Source: Gordonia terrae
GTDB taxonomy: Bacteria; Actinomycetota; Actinomycetes; Mycobacteriales; Mycobacteriaceae
Assembly (NCBI RefSeq): GCF_001698225.1
Contig: NZ_CP016594.1
Coordinates: 1,116,001 to 1,180,000 of the forward strand
Direction: 5' to 3'
DNA length: 64,000 bases
Below the pieces are notes generated by a model. It searched no databases. It saw only the letters and a program-made list of their open reading frames with translations, and had not been told where the DNA came from. This document shows positions 7,834 through 16,084 of the stretch, one piece after another. Positions within the stretch are counted from its first letter, which is position 1, and the number at the start of each line of letters is the position of its first letter. The position numbers and the translations under genes are program-made.

Positions 7834-8613
7834 GTGACCGACGATCGCGCCCTGGCGGGCGAACTGGCCACCGCCGCAGGTGAACTGCTGCTCGACATCC
7901 GGCGTTCCAGCGGACTGACGGGGAAGGAGCTCGGTCAGGAGGGTGACCGCCGGTCCGACGAATTCATCCTCGGGCGTCTCGCACAGGAGCGGCCGGAGGA
8001 TGCCGTGCTGTCCGAGGAGTCGGCCGACGACAAGTCGCGGCTGTCGGCGCCGCGGGTGTGGATCATCGATCCGGTCGACGGCACGCGCGAGTACGGCACC
8101 TACGAGCCCGGTGGCGGGCGTACCGACTGGGCGGTGCACGTGGCGCTCTGGTCGGCCGACGACGGGCTGATCGCGGGTGCGGTGGCGCTCCCGGCACTCG
8201 GGGTGACCTATCTCGACGACGATTCGATCGTCGAACCGGTGGAGGGCCTGGCCTCGCGGCCCCGCACCGGTGTCCCGCGCGTCGTCGTGAGCGGTTCGCG
8301 GCCACCGGCCTTCGCCGACGAGGTGGCCGCGGCCATGGCCGGCGAGGTGCTGCCGATGGGGTCCGCCGGGGCGAAGGCGATGGCGGTCGTGCGCGGCGAG
8401 GCCGACGCCTACGTCCATGCCGGCGGCCAGTACGAATGGGATTCGGCCGCGCCCGTCGCGGTCGCGAAGGCGAAGGGCCTGTGGTGCGGGCGGATCGACG
8501 GTTCGCCGCTCGTCTACAACAACGAGGACACCTACCTGCCCGACCTCGTCATCTGCCGGCCCGAGTTCACCGAGGTGATCCTCACGGTCACCACCGAGGG
8601 CGCCGGCGGCTGA
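7834..8613 (+). CDS. cysQ: 3'(2'),5'-bisphosphate nucleotidase
   Basis: 259 aa from a GTG preceded by GAGAGGAA. Inositol-monophosphatase superfamily: the metal-binding motifs are SEES(ADD) at about residue 62 and IIDPVDGTREY at about residue 76, with the C-terminal YEWDSAAPVAVAKA segment. It hydrolyses PAP (or PAPS) to AMP (or APS) and so removes the inhibitory by-product of sulfate assimilation. It lies 64 bp downstream of cysNC in the same direction, which supports the assignment over a plain inositol phosphatase and suggests the same transcription unit. Confidence 0.88.
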   Translation: MTDDRALAGELATAAGELLLDIRRSSGLTGKELGQEGDRRSDEFILGRLAQERPEDAVLSEESADDKSRLSAPRVWIIDPVDGTREYGTYEPGGGRTDWAVHVALWSADDGLIAGAVALPALGVTYLDDDSIVEPVEGLASRPRTGVPRVVVSGSRPPAFADEVAAAMAGEVLPMGSAGAKAMAVVRGEADAYVHAGGQYEWDSAAPVAVAKAKGLWCGRIDGSPLVYNNEDTYLPDLVICRPEFTEVILTVTTEGAGG

Positions 8614-8624
8614 GCCCCGCGGTG

Positions 8625-9164
8625 CTAGTGCGTGACCACGACCTTGATCACGACGATCACGGTCGCCACCAGCGTGACTGCGCTGGCACTGAGAAGCGTT
8701 GCCCGACTGGGTCGTTCGTTGTTGAGTCGATCGATGACGAACACCGTGCCGCCGATGCGCAGCAGGATCACGATCTCGGCGACGAGCTGGGCGGTACGGG
8801 GCTCGATCCAGCCGATCAGCCCGATCAGCAGGATCGCGCAGGGCAGGAGCGCCGAGGTCAGGATGGGCACCGAGTCGCGGAGATGGCCGAGCGCCTCTGA
8901 TCGCGTCGGTTGTACCTTTCCGTCGGAGACCCGGCGGGAGACGCCCTCGGCGAAGACGTGCGCGATGAAGGTCGACGCGGCCGTGCCGGCGAGGATCGCG
9001 ATCCCCACGAAGTCGTCCTCGACGTGCAGCGGGATGAGGACGGCGAGGATCAGGATGTTGCCGTAGATGTAGGCGCTGATCCGTGGGGCGGCGTGCTTGC
9101 GGTCGAGCGGGTTGTCGCGGCTGAACAGCGGGCCGTGCAGCAGGGTCCACGGACGAGTGCTCAT
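8625..9164 (-). CDS. Multi-spanning membrane protein, unknown function
   Basis: 179 aa starting MSTRPWTLLHGPLFSRDNPL at the ATG 9164; the frame runs on upstream but loses membrane-protein character. About five hydrophobic helices are visible, for example ISAYIYGNILILAVLIPL, FVGIAILAGTAASTFIAHVF, LLPCAILLIGLIGWI, AEIVILLRIGGTVFVI and VTLVATVIVVIKVV. A TAGTTT -10 hexamer ends 8 nt before the ATG, so the mRNA is probably leaderless. It converges with cysQ, with 11 bp between the stops. I do not recognise a named family. Confidence 0.75.
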   Translation of the reverse strand: MSTRPWTLLHGPLFSRDNPLDRKHAAPRISAYIYGNILILAVLIPLHVEDDFVGIAILAGTAASTFIAHVFAEGVSRRVSDGKVQPTRSEALGHLRDSVPILTSALLPCAILLIGLIGWIEPRTAQLVAEIVILLRIGGTVFVIDRLNNERPSRATLLSASAVTLVATVIVVIKVVVTH

Positions 9165-9172
9165 AGACGCCG

Positions 9173-9178
9173 AAACTA
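9173..9178 (-). promoter_or_regulatory. -10 hexamer TAGTTT of a leaderless gene
   Basis: Minus-strand TAGTTT lies 8 nt before the ATG at 9164. No Shine-Dalgarno sequence fits between. Confidence 0.5.
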
Positions 9179-9595
9179 TCAGCGCGGGACCAGTTCGGCG
9201 ACGACAGCGGCAATGGTGTCGTCGGGCCGGCTCAGGCAGACCGTCGCCGCCACGGTCGCCACCTGCTGCACATTCGCGGTCACGTCGAGCTCGGTGAGAA
9301 CCGCCGCGCGCTCCGCGTCGTCGAGTTCGCGGAACTGCGCGCACGTCATCGTCGACGCGGCGCCGGTCCCGGTGTCGGAGCCGCGCGACGGCGATGCAGT
9401 CGTCCGGCTGGTGGTCGCGGATGTGGCGGGGCTGCTGGTCTCGGTGGCGCTCGTGGTCGAGACCCCGCTCTCGGGTACAGGCGCGGGCGCGGGCTCATCG
9501 GACGAGCACGCGCCGACCGCGAGCATCGCCAGCGCGGTCATCGTCAGGCCCGCGGCGAGCCGGGTCGGGCGGAAACTGCGGGCGGGTACAGACAT
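9179..9595 (-). CDS. Small lipoprotein with Cys-containing C-terminal domain
   Basis: 138 aa. The ATG at 9595 is preceded by GAGGAG and gives a lipoprotein signal peptide with lipobox LAVGAC (Cys near residue 30). A Ser/Thr/Pro-rich linker of about 45 residues follows, then a compact domain MTCAQFRELDDAERAAVLTEL ... TVAATVCLSRPDDTIAAVV with two cysteines. The TCxxFxxLDDxxR pattern resembles HdeA/HdeB-like small domains seen in actinobacterial lipoproteins, but this is only a pattern-level suggestion. Expected to be anchored on the outer face of the plasma membrane. The gene lies between a membrane-protein gene and a tandem repeat array. Confidence 0.78.
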   Translation of the reverse strand: MSVPARSFRPTRLAAGLTMTALAMLAVGACSSDEPAPAPVPESGVSTTSATETSSPATSATTSRTTASPSRGSDTGTGAASTMTCAQFRELDDAERAAVLTELDVTANVQQVATVAATVCLSRPDDTIAAVVAELVPR

Positions 9596-9690
9596 GCAGG
9601 GCTCCTCGTGGAATGTGCAGCGGTGGTGTTGTGATCGGCGGTCGGTGTGGCTTCGTGGCTTCGTGGCTTCGACTCGGCTCCTCGCTTCGC

Positions 9691-9802
9691 TCGGTGCCGG
9701 CTCAACCAGCGGATGGGGTCGGTGCCGGCTCAACCGGCGGATGGGGTCGGTGCCGGCTCAACCAGCGGATGGGCTCGGTGCCGGCTCAACCAGCGGATGG
9801 GG
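9691..9802. repeat. 28-bp tandem repeat, four copies
   Basis: Units start at 9691, 9719, 9747 and 9775, each TCGGTGCCGGCTCAACCAGC followed by GGATGGGG, with one or two substitutions. A fifth partial unit starts at 9803. The array lies in the 247-bp gap between eccA (stop at 9843) and the lipoprotein start (9595), so in the 5' region of the lipoprotein gene. Confidence 0.92.
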
Positions 9803-9842
9803 GCGGTGCTGTCCGGGCCGACGGGGTGGGTCGGTGGGGCAT

Positions 9843-11624
9843 TCAGCGCATGAGCCCGGAGAGGACGCCCGAGATGGCCGACCGGACGTCGGCGGTCTCG
9901 ATGCGCATGAGGTCGTCCTGGCTGAGTGCGTCGAAATCGCCGGCACCGCTGAGGCGGAACTCGCGCTCCTCCTCGGCCGCCTCGATGATGTTGCGGATAA
10001 AGCGACCGTTGCCGGCGAGATCGGTGGCGCGCCGCACGGTGCCCTGGTGTTCGCGGACATCGTGGTACAGCGGAGCGCACGCCTGCTCGATCTCGGTCAT
10101 CGCCTCGCGGGTCAGCGACGAGTCCCGCTTGCGCGCAATGAATTCAGCGATACGAGCGAGCTCGTCGGGAGTGTAGGAGTCGAAGCGCACGCGGCGGGCG
10201 AAGCGCGAGGCCAGGCCGTCGTTGGACGCGAGGAACCGATCGATCTCGGAGTCGTAGCCGGCGATGATGACGACGAGCCGGTCGCGGTCGTCCTCCATCC
10301 GCGCCAGCAGCGTGTCGACGGCCTCGCGACCGAACGCGTCGCCGCCGGACAATCCCTGCTGGATCAGGGTGTAGGCCTCGTCGATGAACAGGACACCGTC
10401 CATCGCGGAGTCGATCAGTGCCGAGGTCTTGATCGCGGTGCTGCCGAGGTGCTCGCCGACCATGTCACGGCGGGTCGCCTCCACCACCTTGTCGGACTTG
10501 ATGAACCCCAGGCCGCAGTAGATCTTGGCGACGATGCGCGCCACCGTGGTCTTGCCGGTGCCGGGCGGTCCGGTGAAGGCGAGATGCAGGCTGCGCGCCG
10601 ACGTCGACAACCCGCGGTCGGCGCGGACCTTCGCCAGCGTCGCGGTCGACTGCAGTTTGGCCACCTGCTGCTTCACCGAGTCGAGCCCGATCTGTTCGGC
10701 CAGTTCGCGTTGCGCCTCGGTCACCAGGGAGCTCTGCTCGTCCGGATCCCCGGACCCCGACACCAGGGTCTCGGCGCGATCGGGCACCGACTTCGGGTCC
10801 CATCGGTCGGTGCGCTCGGCGATCTGCTCGGGAGTCGTCGCGGTCACGCGGAGGGAAGGCGAGCGGATGGCCTCGGCCGCGGCCGCGAGCGACGGGTCGC
10901 GGGCATAGGCCTGCTCGAACATCGCCTTGGCCTTGTCTTCCTGGCCCTGCTCGCGCAGGGCGAGGCCGTAGACGAACATCGCCTGTGTCGAACAGGCCGC
11001 GATCGGGCCGTCGACCGCGTTCTGCAGTCGGCGCATGCCCTCGCCGAGCATGCCGAGGTGCACACACGACGTCCCGGCCATGAAGTCGGCGACGGCCTGC
11101 ATGTAGGGGTCGTTCCACCGATCCGACCTGGTGAGCGACGTCAGGACGTCGGGCCACCGCTGGGTGGCGAAGTGGAGGAAGGCGCGCACGAAGTCCACGA
11201 TCGGCACGCGATGGGCCGGGGGCACCTCGTCGAGCACCTCTTCGGCACCGGCGAAGTCCGCTCCGCGAACCAGGCTGGCGGCATAGGCCGCGGTCGCCTC
11301 GACCGCACTCGACGCCGGGAAGTCGATCATCATGCCCGTGTACCAGCGCCCCGCGATCGTGCCGGGCGGGAGTCCGAGCCGGCGCTGCTCCGCGCCGATC
11401 GATCCGCGTGCGCGATAGAGACCCAGTAGGACCTCGTTGCTGTTGTCGCCGCAGGCGAGCCTGCCGATCCAGGCGTCACCCAGGGACGGATCCCACTCCG
11501 TCGCGCGGGTGAAGGCCTTGGCGGCCTGGGCGGGATTGTCGACGGGCTCCTGGCCCTCGACGGGGATGTTCAGCGACAGGACACCGAGTTCGAAGAGCGC
11601 CCTCGCCTTGCGGACATCGGCCAT
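9843..11624 (-). CDS. eccA: Type VII secretion AAA+ ATPase EccA
   Basis: 593 aa starting MADVRKARALFELGVLSL. The N-terminal 280 residues are the TPR-like EccA domain. The C-terminal half is a CbxX/CfqX-type AAA+ ATPase: Walker A TGPPGTGKTT at 351-360, Walker B VLFIDEAYTL at 411-420, and SRFARRVRFDSY with the arginine sensor. EccA is the cytosolic ATPase of ESX systems and helps release EspG-type chaperones from substrates. No eccB/C/D/E, mycP, esx, PE or PPE genes are nearby, so it is an orphan copy here. It is transcribed divergently from purL. The longer frame to 11687 is not needed: the chosen ATG gives the canonical N-terminus. Confidence 0.9.
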   Translation of the reverse strand: MADVRKARALFELGVLSLNIPVEGQEPVDNPAQAAKAFTRATEWDPSLGDAWIGRLACGDNSNEVLLGLYRARGSIGAEQRRLGLPPGTIAGRWYTGMMIDFPASSAVEATAAYAASLVRGADFAGAEEVLDEVPPAHRVPIVDFVRAFLHFATQRWPDVLTSLTRSDRWNDPYMQAVADFMAGTSCVHLGMLGEGMRRLQNAVDGPIAACSTQAMFVYGLALREQGQEDKAKAMFEQAYARDPSLAAAAEAIRSPSLRVTATTPEQIAERTDRWDPKSVPDRAETLVSGSGDPDEQSSLVTEAQRELAEQIGLDSVKQQVAKLQSTATLAKVRADRGLSTSARSLHLAFTGPPGTGKTTVARIVAKIYCGLGFIKSDKVVEATRRDMVGEHLGSTAIKTSALIDSAMDGVLFIDEAYTLIQQGLSGGDAFGREAVDTLLARMEDDRDRLVVIIAGYDSEIDRFLASNDGLASRFARRVRFDSYTPDELARIAEFIARKRDSSLTREAMTEIEQACAPLYHDVREHQGTVRRATDLAGNGRFIRNIIEAAEEEREFRLSGAGDFDALSQDDLMRIETADVRSAISGVLSGLMR

Positions 11625-11796
11625 CGCTTCCCCCTGTGTCGTCCCATCTGCGTACCGAAGCCCCTGTACCGATCTCCCCGGGCGCATCCGCGCGGTCGCC
11701 GGGGACAGACTATCGCTAGACCGCCCCGGCGCCGGGTGCAGATCTCCCAGGTCCGCACCCGGACCGCCCCGACGGCCGGAACCGCCCGCGTCCGCC

Positions 11797-11802
11797 TAGA
11801 CT
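11797..11802 (+). promoter_or_regulatory. -10 hexamer TAGACT of leaderless purL
   Basis: TAGACT ends 7 nt before the GTG of purL with no Shine-Dalgarno sequence between. Confidence 0.6.
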
Positions 11803-11809
11803 GATCAGA

Positions 11810-14140
11810 GTGAGTGCCCAGGTGGATACCGTCTCAGCCGCTGCCCAGACCCCGGATCATCCGCAACCCTTCCGCGAACTCGGTCTCAAGGACGACGAGT
11901 ACGCGCGCATCCGCGAGATCCTGGGCCGCCGGCCCACCGACGCGGAACTCGCCATGTATTCGGTGATGTGGTCCGAACACTGCAGCTACAAGTCGTCGAA
12001 GGTGCACCTGCGCTACTTCGGCGAGACCACCACCGACGAGATGCGCGCGAGCATGCTCGCCGGTATCGGCGAGAACGCCGGTGTCGTCGACATCGGTGAC
12101 GGCTGGGCGGTGACCTTCAAGGTCGAATCGCACAACCACCCGAGCTACGTCGAGCCGTACCAGGGCGCCGCGACCGGCGTCGGCGGAATCGTGCGCGACA
12201 TCATGGCGATGGGCGCGCGTCCCATCGCGGTCATGGATCAGCTGCGTTTCGGCCCGGCCGACGCCCCGGACACCCGCCGCGTCGTCGACGGCGTGGTGCG
12301 CGGCGTGGGCGGTTACGGCAACTCGCTCGGCCTGCCCAACGTCGGCGGCGAGACCGTCTTCGACGCCAGCTACGCGGGCAACCCGCTCGTCAACGCGCTG
12401 TGTGCCGGTGTGCTGCGCACGGAGGACCTGCACCTGGCCTTCGCCTCGGGCGCGGGCAACAAGATCATCCTGTTCGGCGCGCGTACCGGCCTCGACGGCA
12501 TCGGTGGTGTGTCGGTGCTGGCGTCGGAGACCTTCGACGACGCGGACGCCGGGAGCGAAGCGAGCGGGTCCAGTGGTGCAGCGGGATCTCGGCCCAACCG
12601 CAAGAAGCTACCGAGCGTGCAGGTCGGCGACCCGTTCACCGAGAAGGTGCTCATCGAGTGCTGTCTCGAGCTCTACCACGCCGGTCTCGTGGTGGGCATC
12701 CAGGATCTCGGTGGTGCCGGATTGTCCTGTGCGACCAGCGAACTGGCTGCGGCCGGCGACGGTGGCATGCACATCGACCTGGAGAAGGTACCGATGCGCG
12801 CCGAGGGCATGACCCCGGCGGAGGTGCTCTCCAGCGAGTCGCAGGAACGCATGTGTGCGGTGGTGACGCCGGAGAACGTCGAGAAGTTCCTCGAGGTCTG
12901 CCGCAAGTGGGACGTGCTCGCGACCGTCATCGGCGAGGTCACCGACGGTGATCAGCTGGTCATCACCTGGCACGGTGAGACCGTCGTCGACGTGCCGCCG
13001 CGCACCGTCGCCCACGACGGTCCGGTCTACGAGCGCCCGGTCGCCCGACCCGACTGGCAGGACACCGTCATCGCGTCGACCACCGAACCGCTGCAGCGTC
13101 CGAGCACACCGGATCAGCTGCGCGAGACGCTGCTGACCATGCTCGCCTCGCCCGCGCTGTGCAGTCGCAAGTTCATCACCGACCAGTACGACCGGTACGT
13201 CCGCGGCAACACCGTTCTCGCCGAACACGCCGACTCGGGGATGATCCGGATCGACGAGGAGTCCGGGCGCGGTATCGCGCTGGCGACCGACGCGTCGGGC
13301 CGTTACACCTTCCTCGATCCGTACCGCGGGGCGCAGCTCGCGCTCGCCGAGGCCTACCGCAACGTCGCCGTCTCCGGTGCGACGCCGAAGGCCGTCACCA
13401 ACTGCCTCAACTTCGGCTCGCCGGAGGACCCCGCGGTGATGTGGCAGTTCCAGCAGGCGGTCCGCGGACTCGCCGACGGCTGTGCACAGCTCGGGATCCC
13501 GGTCACCGGCGGCAACGTGAGCTTCTACAACCAGACCGGGGCGACGGCCATCCTCCCGACGCCGGTGGTCGGTGTGCTCGGCGTGATCGACGACGTGCAC
13601 CGACGCATCCCGACCGGGATCGGCACCGAACCGGGCGAGACGCTCATCCTCCTGGGTGAGACGCGGGACGAGTTCGACGGCTCGATCTGGGCGCAGGTCA
13701 GCCACGATCATCTCGGTGGCGTTCCGCCGCAGGTCGACCTCGAGCGGGAACGACTGCTCGCCGAGATCCTGACCGCGTCGTCGCGTGACGGACTGATCTC
13801 CGCGGCACACGATCTCAGCGAGGGTGGGCTGATCCAGACCGTCGTCGAGGCGGCCCTGGCCGGTGAGACCGGCTGCCGGATCCTGCTGCCCGAAGACGCC
13901 GACCCGTTCGTCTGGTTGTTCTCCGAGTCGGCCGGCCGGGTGCTCGTCGCGGTGCCGCGTACCGAGGAGTCACGGTTCACCGCGATGCTCGACGCACGCA
14001 CGCTGCCCTGGACGCGGATCGGCGTGGTCGATCAGGGCAGCGACGCGGTCGAGGTCCAGGACTACTTCTCGGTGCCCCTCGCCGAACTCCGCGAGGTCCA
14101 CGAGGGCACCCTTCCGAGGATGTTCGGCGACGCCGTCTAG
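11810..14140 (+). CDS. purL: Phosphoribosylformylglycinamidine synthase subunit II
   Basis: 776 aa from a GTG. Small-PurL type: [12 protein letters not shown] near residue 55, then [22 protein letters not shown] and [10 protein letters not shown]. With PurS and PurQ (not in this window) it converts FGAR to FGAM with ATP and glutamine-derived ammonia, step 4 of purine synthesis. About residues 246-262 ([18 protein letters not shown]) form a low-complexity insertion just before the conserved [12 protein letters not shown]; the DNA under it contains GAGCGAAGCGAGC, a motif of the dispersed palindromes. The upstream TAGACT suggests a leaderless transcript. It begins the Rv0803-Rv0812-like purine block. 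Confidence 0.96.
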   Translation: MSAQVDTVSAAAQTPDHPQPFRELGLKDDEYARIREILGRRPTDAELAMYSVMWSEHCSYKSSKVHLRYFGETTTDEMRASMLAGIGENAGVVDIGDGWAVTFKVESHNHPSYVEPYQGAATGVGGIVRDIMAMGARPIAVMDQLRFGPADAPDTRRVVDGVVRGVGGYGNSLGLPNVGGETVFDASYAGNPLVNALCAGVLRTEDLHLAFASGAGNKIILFGARTGLDGIGGVSVLASETFDDADAGSEASGSSGAAGSRPNRKKLPSVQVGDPFTEKVLIECCLELYHAGLVVGIQDLGGAGLSCATSELAAAGDGGMHIDLEKVPMRAEGMTPAEVLSSESQERMCAVVTPENVEKFLEVCRKWDVLATVIGEVTDGDQLVITWHGETVVDVPPRTVAHDGPVYERPVARPDWQDTVIASTTEPLQRPSTPDQLRETLLTMLASPALCSRKFITDQYDRYVRGNTVLAEHADSGMIRIDEESGRGIALATDASGRYTFLDPYRGAQLALAEAYRNVAVSGATPKAVTNCLNFGSPEDPAVMWQFQQAVRGLADGCAQLGIPVTGGNVSFYNQTGATAILPTPVVGVLGVIDDVHRRIPTGIGTEPGETLILLGETRDEFDGSIWAQVSHDHLGGVPPQVDLERERLLAEILTASSRDGLISAAHDLSEGGLIQTVVEAALAGETGCRILLPEDADPFVWLFSESAGRVLVAVPRTEESRFTAMLDARTLPWTRIGVVDQGSDAVEVQDYFSVPLAELREVHEGTLPRMFGDAV

Positions 14141-14274
14141 TTGCATCTCGCAACGTTGTAGCCTGCGAGGATTCCGTTGTACGTCAATGGAATCAATATC
14201 GTTTGCAGACGTGTCGCGCCCGGTGGCGGTCGGTTACGCTCCTTGAGTTCTCTGACCGAGTCGAAAGGGCGCAG

Positions 14275-14646
14275 ATGAGCTACCCCTATGATCCGAACCA
14301 GCCGCCGAACTACGGCGCGGGTGGTTACGGACAGCAGCCGTACGGTGGATTCCCGGGCGGCAACCCGGCGGGTCCGGAGCCGGACAACAACCTCGTGTGG
14401 GCGATCCTGGCCACGGTGCTGTGCTGCCTGCCGCTCGGGATCGTGTCGATCGTGAAGTCGACGTCGGTCAGCAAGCTGTGGGCGGCCGGCGATTACGCCG
14501 GTGCGCAGAAGGCCGCCGACGAGGCCAAGAAATGGGCGATGTGGAGTGCCATCTCGTCGGTCGTCATCTGGGTGCTGATCGTCATCGTCTATGTCATCTT
14601 CTTTGTCATCCTCCTCGGCGCCTCCGCGTCCACGTCCACGTACTGA
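14275..14646 (+). CDS. CD225/dispanin-family small membrane protein
   Basis: 123 aa from an ATG with GAAAGGG 6 nt upstream. The N-terminal 40 residues are Pro/Gly/Tyr/Gln-rich (MSYPYDPNQPPNYGAGGYGQ). Then comes the CD225 pattern: a first membrane segment LVWAILATVLCCLPLGIVSIV, a short loop with YAGAQKAADEAKKWA, and a second membrane segment starting VVIWVLIVIVYVIFFVILL. Bacterial dispanins are small inner-membrane proteins of unknown role. A strong hairpin follows the stop directly. The gene lies 134 bp after purL and probably has its own promoter. Confidence 0.85.
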   Translation: MSYPYDPNQPPNYGAGGYGQQPYGGFPGGNPAGPEPDNNLVWAILATVLCCLPLGIVSIVKSTSVSKLWAAGDYAGAQKAADEAKKWAMWSAISSVVIWVLIVIVYVIFFVILLGASASTSTY

Positions 14647-15091
14647 GCGCTTCGAGAGGGCCGTCCTCGGACGGGTCTCGGCCCTCTCGAAGCATCGGTT
14701 CCTCGGGCCGGCGACCGTCGTCGCCGGTACCGGGATGGTCTGTGCGGCCGTGTGGTTCGGCGATCCGACGACACCGGGTGGCGCCCTTCCGGTGTGTCCG
14801 ACCAAGCTGATCTTCGGCGTGACGTGCCCTGGTTGCGGATCGCTCCGCGCGATCTATTCGCTGCTCCACGGTGATGTCCCGGCCGCCCTGCACTACAACG
14901 CCGTCGGGGTGCTCGCGATGGGGTTGCTGCTCGTCGCCTTCGGGGCATACTGCGTGCGGCTGTGGACCGGCCGCCGGATTCGCAGCTGGCAGCATCTCCG
15001 CTACTCCGGCGTCGTCGTACTCGTGGTCGTGGTGGCCTGGTTCGCGATTCGGAACATCCCGGTCGAGCCGTTCTGGTCACTCCACGTCTGA
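14591..15091 (+). CDS. DUF2752 membrane protein
   Basis: 166 aa if started at ATG 14591, which overlaps the dispanin gene by 56 bp. An internal ATG at 14735 would give 118 aa and avoid both the overlap and the hairpin at 14650-14692. The DUF2752 core is clear: LPVCPTKLIFGVTCPGCGSL, then RAIYSLLHGDVPAALHYNAVG, with the CPGCG motif. About three membrane helices are visible (TVVAGTGMVCAAVWF, VLAMGLLLVAFGAYC, VVVLVVVVAWFAI). Function unknown. Its 3' end overlaps the convergent GDPD gene by 15 bp. Confidence 0.82.
   Translation: MSSSLSSSSAPPRPRPRTERFERAVLGRVSALSKHRFLGPATVVAGTGMVCAAVWFGDPTTPGGALPVCPTKLIFGVTCPGCGSLRAIYSLLHGDVPAALHYNAVGVLAMGLLLVAFGAYCVRLWTGRRIRSWQHLRYSGVVVLVVVVAWFAIRNIPVEPFWSLHV
14650..14692 (+). 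terminator. Stem-loop after the dispanin gene
   Basis: CTTCGAGAGGGCCG (14650-14663) pairs perfectly with CGGCCCTCTCGAAG (14679-14692) over a 15-nt loop, starting 3 nt after the dispanin TGA. There is no U-tract. It lies inside the longest version of the next gene. Confidence 0.65.
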
Positions 15092-16003
15092 ACGTCCGGC
15101 GGCACCGCGGATCCAGCGAGCCAGCCGCGAACCGGGCTCGCGCACCGGATCGTCGAGGTCGAGTGTCGCCAGGGCCTCGGGATCGTCGGTCGTGATCTGA
15201 TCGATCCGCAAGTCCAGCAACCGTCTGATGTCCGGGGCGACGCGTGGCCCGACCTGCGTGACCGTGTACCCGTCGACGAGACGACCGTGCTCGTGGAACG
15301 CGCCGATCAGATCGTGGCCGCGACGATCGGCCGCCAGGATCAACCGGTTCTCCAGGTAGACCATCTCGGCGTCCGGTGATGCCGCCACCGCGCGGTCGAC
15401 GAAGCCGTCGAAGTCCCCGGATCGGATCGCGGCTTCGGCGGCACCGTGATGGCAAGGGTCGTAACCGATCCGGATTCCGGGAGCCGCCGAGGTCAGTGTC
15501 TCGACCGCCGCGGCGTCGCCGCAGGACAGGATGTAGTGCCGGGCGTGGGGCCCGACGCTGCGGGCGAAGATCTCCACGGCCGCCGGATCGAGAGCGGCAT
15601 CGTCCTCTTTGAAATCGAGTTGGAGTGACGCGGTCGGCGCGATGTCGACACCGTCGAACAGCTCGGTCAGGTCTTCGAGCAGGAGGACACGCTCGTCGAC
15701 GGGGTGGCCACTGTTGTCCCGCAGAGACAGCCCCCGCAGGTACGACGCCGGGAGCGTCGACACCGCGCCGGTTCCGGTGGTGGCGTGGTCGACGGTGCGG
15801 TCGTGCAGGACGGCGAAGCCGCGCTCGGCGTGGATCACGAGGTCGATCTCGATGCTCGCGCCGAGACGCATGCCCTCGACGATGCGGGTCGCGGTGAACG
15901 CCGGATCGTCGGCGCGGCGTCGGCCACGGTGCCACTTGATCATCGTGCGGTGGCCGTCGTGGTCGATGTGGATCGGGGCGGCCGCTGGGTCCGGGGGCGA
16001 CAT
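15077..16003 (-). CDS. Glycerophosphodiester phosphodiesterase family protein
   Basis: 308 aa. GDPD TIM-barrel fold: the first catalytic His is in IKWHRGRRRADDPAFTA (the usual form is HRG...E/D NT); GASIEIDLVIHAERGFAVLHD supplies the metal-binding E-x-D and a second His; and LQLDFKEDD follows at about residue 130. These enzymes hydrolyse glycerophosphodiesters to glycerol-3-phosphate plus an alcohol. The sequence is somewhat divergent, so the substrate is uncertain. The ATG at 16003 is used; the open frame continues upstream into a shadow of the next gene. No signal peptide. It runs divergently from the KstR-boxed reductase. Confidence 0.75.
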   Translation of the reverse strand: MSPPDPAAAPIHIDHDGHRTMIKWHRGRRRADDPAFTATRIVEGMRLGASIEIDLVIHAERGFAVLHDRTVDHATTGTGAVSTLPASYLRGLSLRDNSGHPVDERVLLLEDLTELFDGVDIAPTASLQLDFKEDDAALDPAAVEIFARSVGPHARHYILSCGDAAAVETLTSAAPGIRIGYDPCHHGAAEAAIRSGDFDGFVDRAVAASPDAEMVYLENRLILAADRRGHDLIGAFHEHGRLVDGYTVTQVGPRVAPDIRRLLDLRIDQITTDDPEALATLDLDDPVREPGSRLARWIRGAAGRSDVE

Positions 16004-16059
16004 GGCAGTCACAGCTTCGAGCCTAGTGGTGCGCATCTCGCCGAATCGGCCCACCGAAG

Positions 16060-16073
16060 TGGAACGTGTTCTA
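16060..16073. promoter_or_regulatory. KstR-like operator (TGGAACGTGTTCTA)
   Basis: Fits TnnAACnnGTTnnA, the KstR consensus, at all fixed positions. It overlaps a -10 hexamer TAGTTT (16072-16077) that lies 7 nt before the ATG at 16085, so binding would block a leaderless promoter. Confidence 0.65.
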
Positions 16074-16084
16074 GTTTGAACTCC

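Noticed and set aside
9691..9802. CRISPR array
   Set aside because: Repeats are directly contiguous with no spacers, and no cas genes are present.
8910..11429. Very long plus-strand open frame (839 codons) across eccA
   Set aside because: It is antisense to eccA, the lipoprotein and the tandem repeat, and its composition (Arg/Gly/Val/His-rich, no domain) is that of a high-GC shadow frame.
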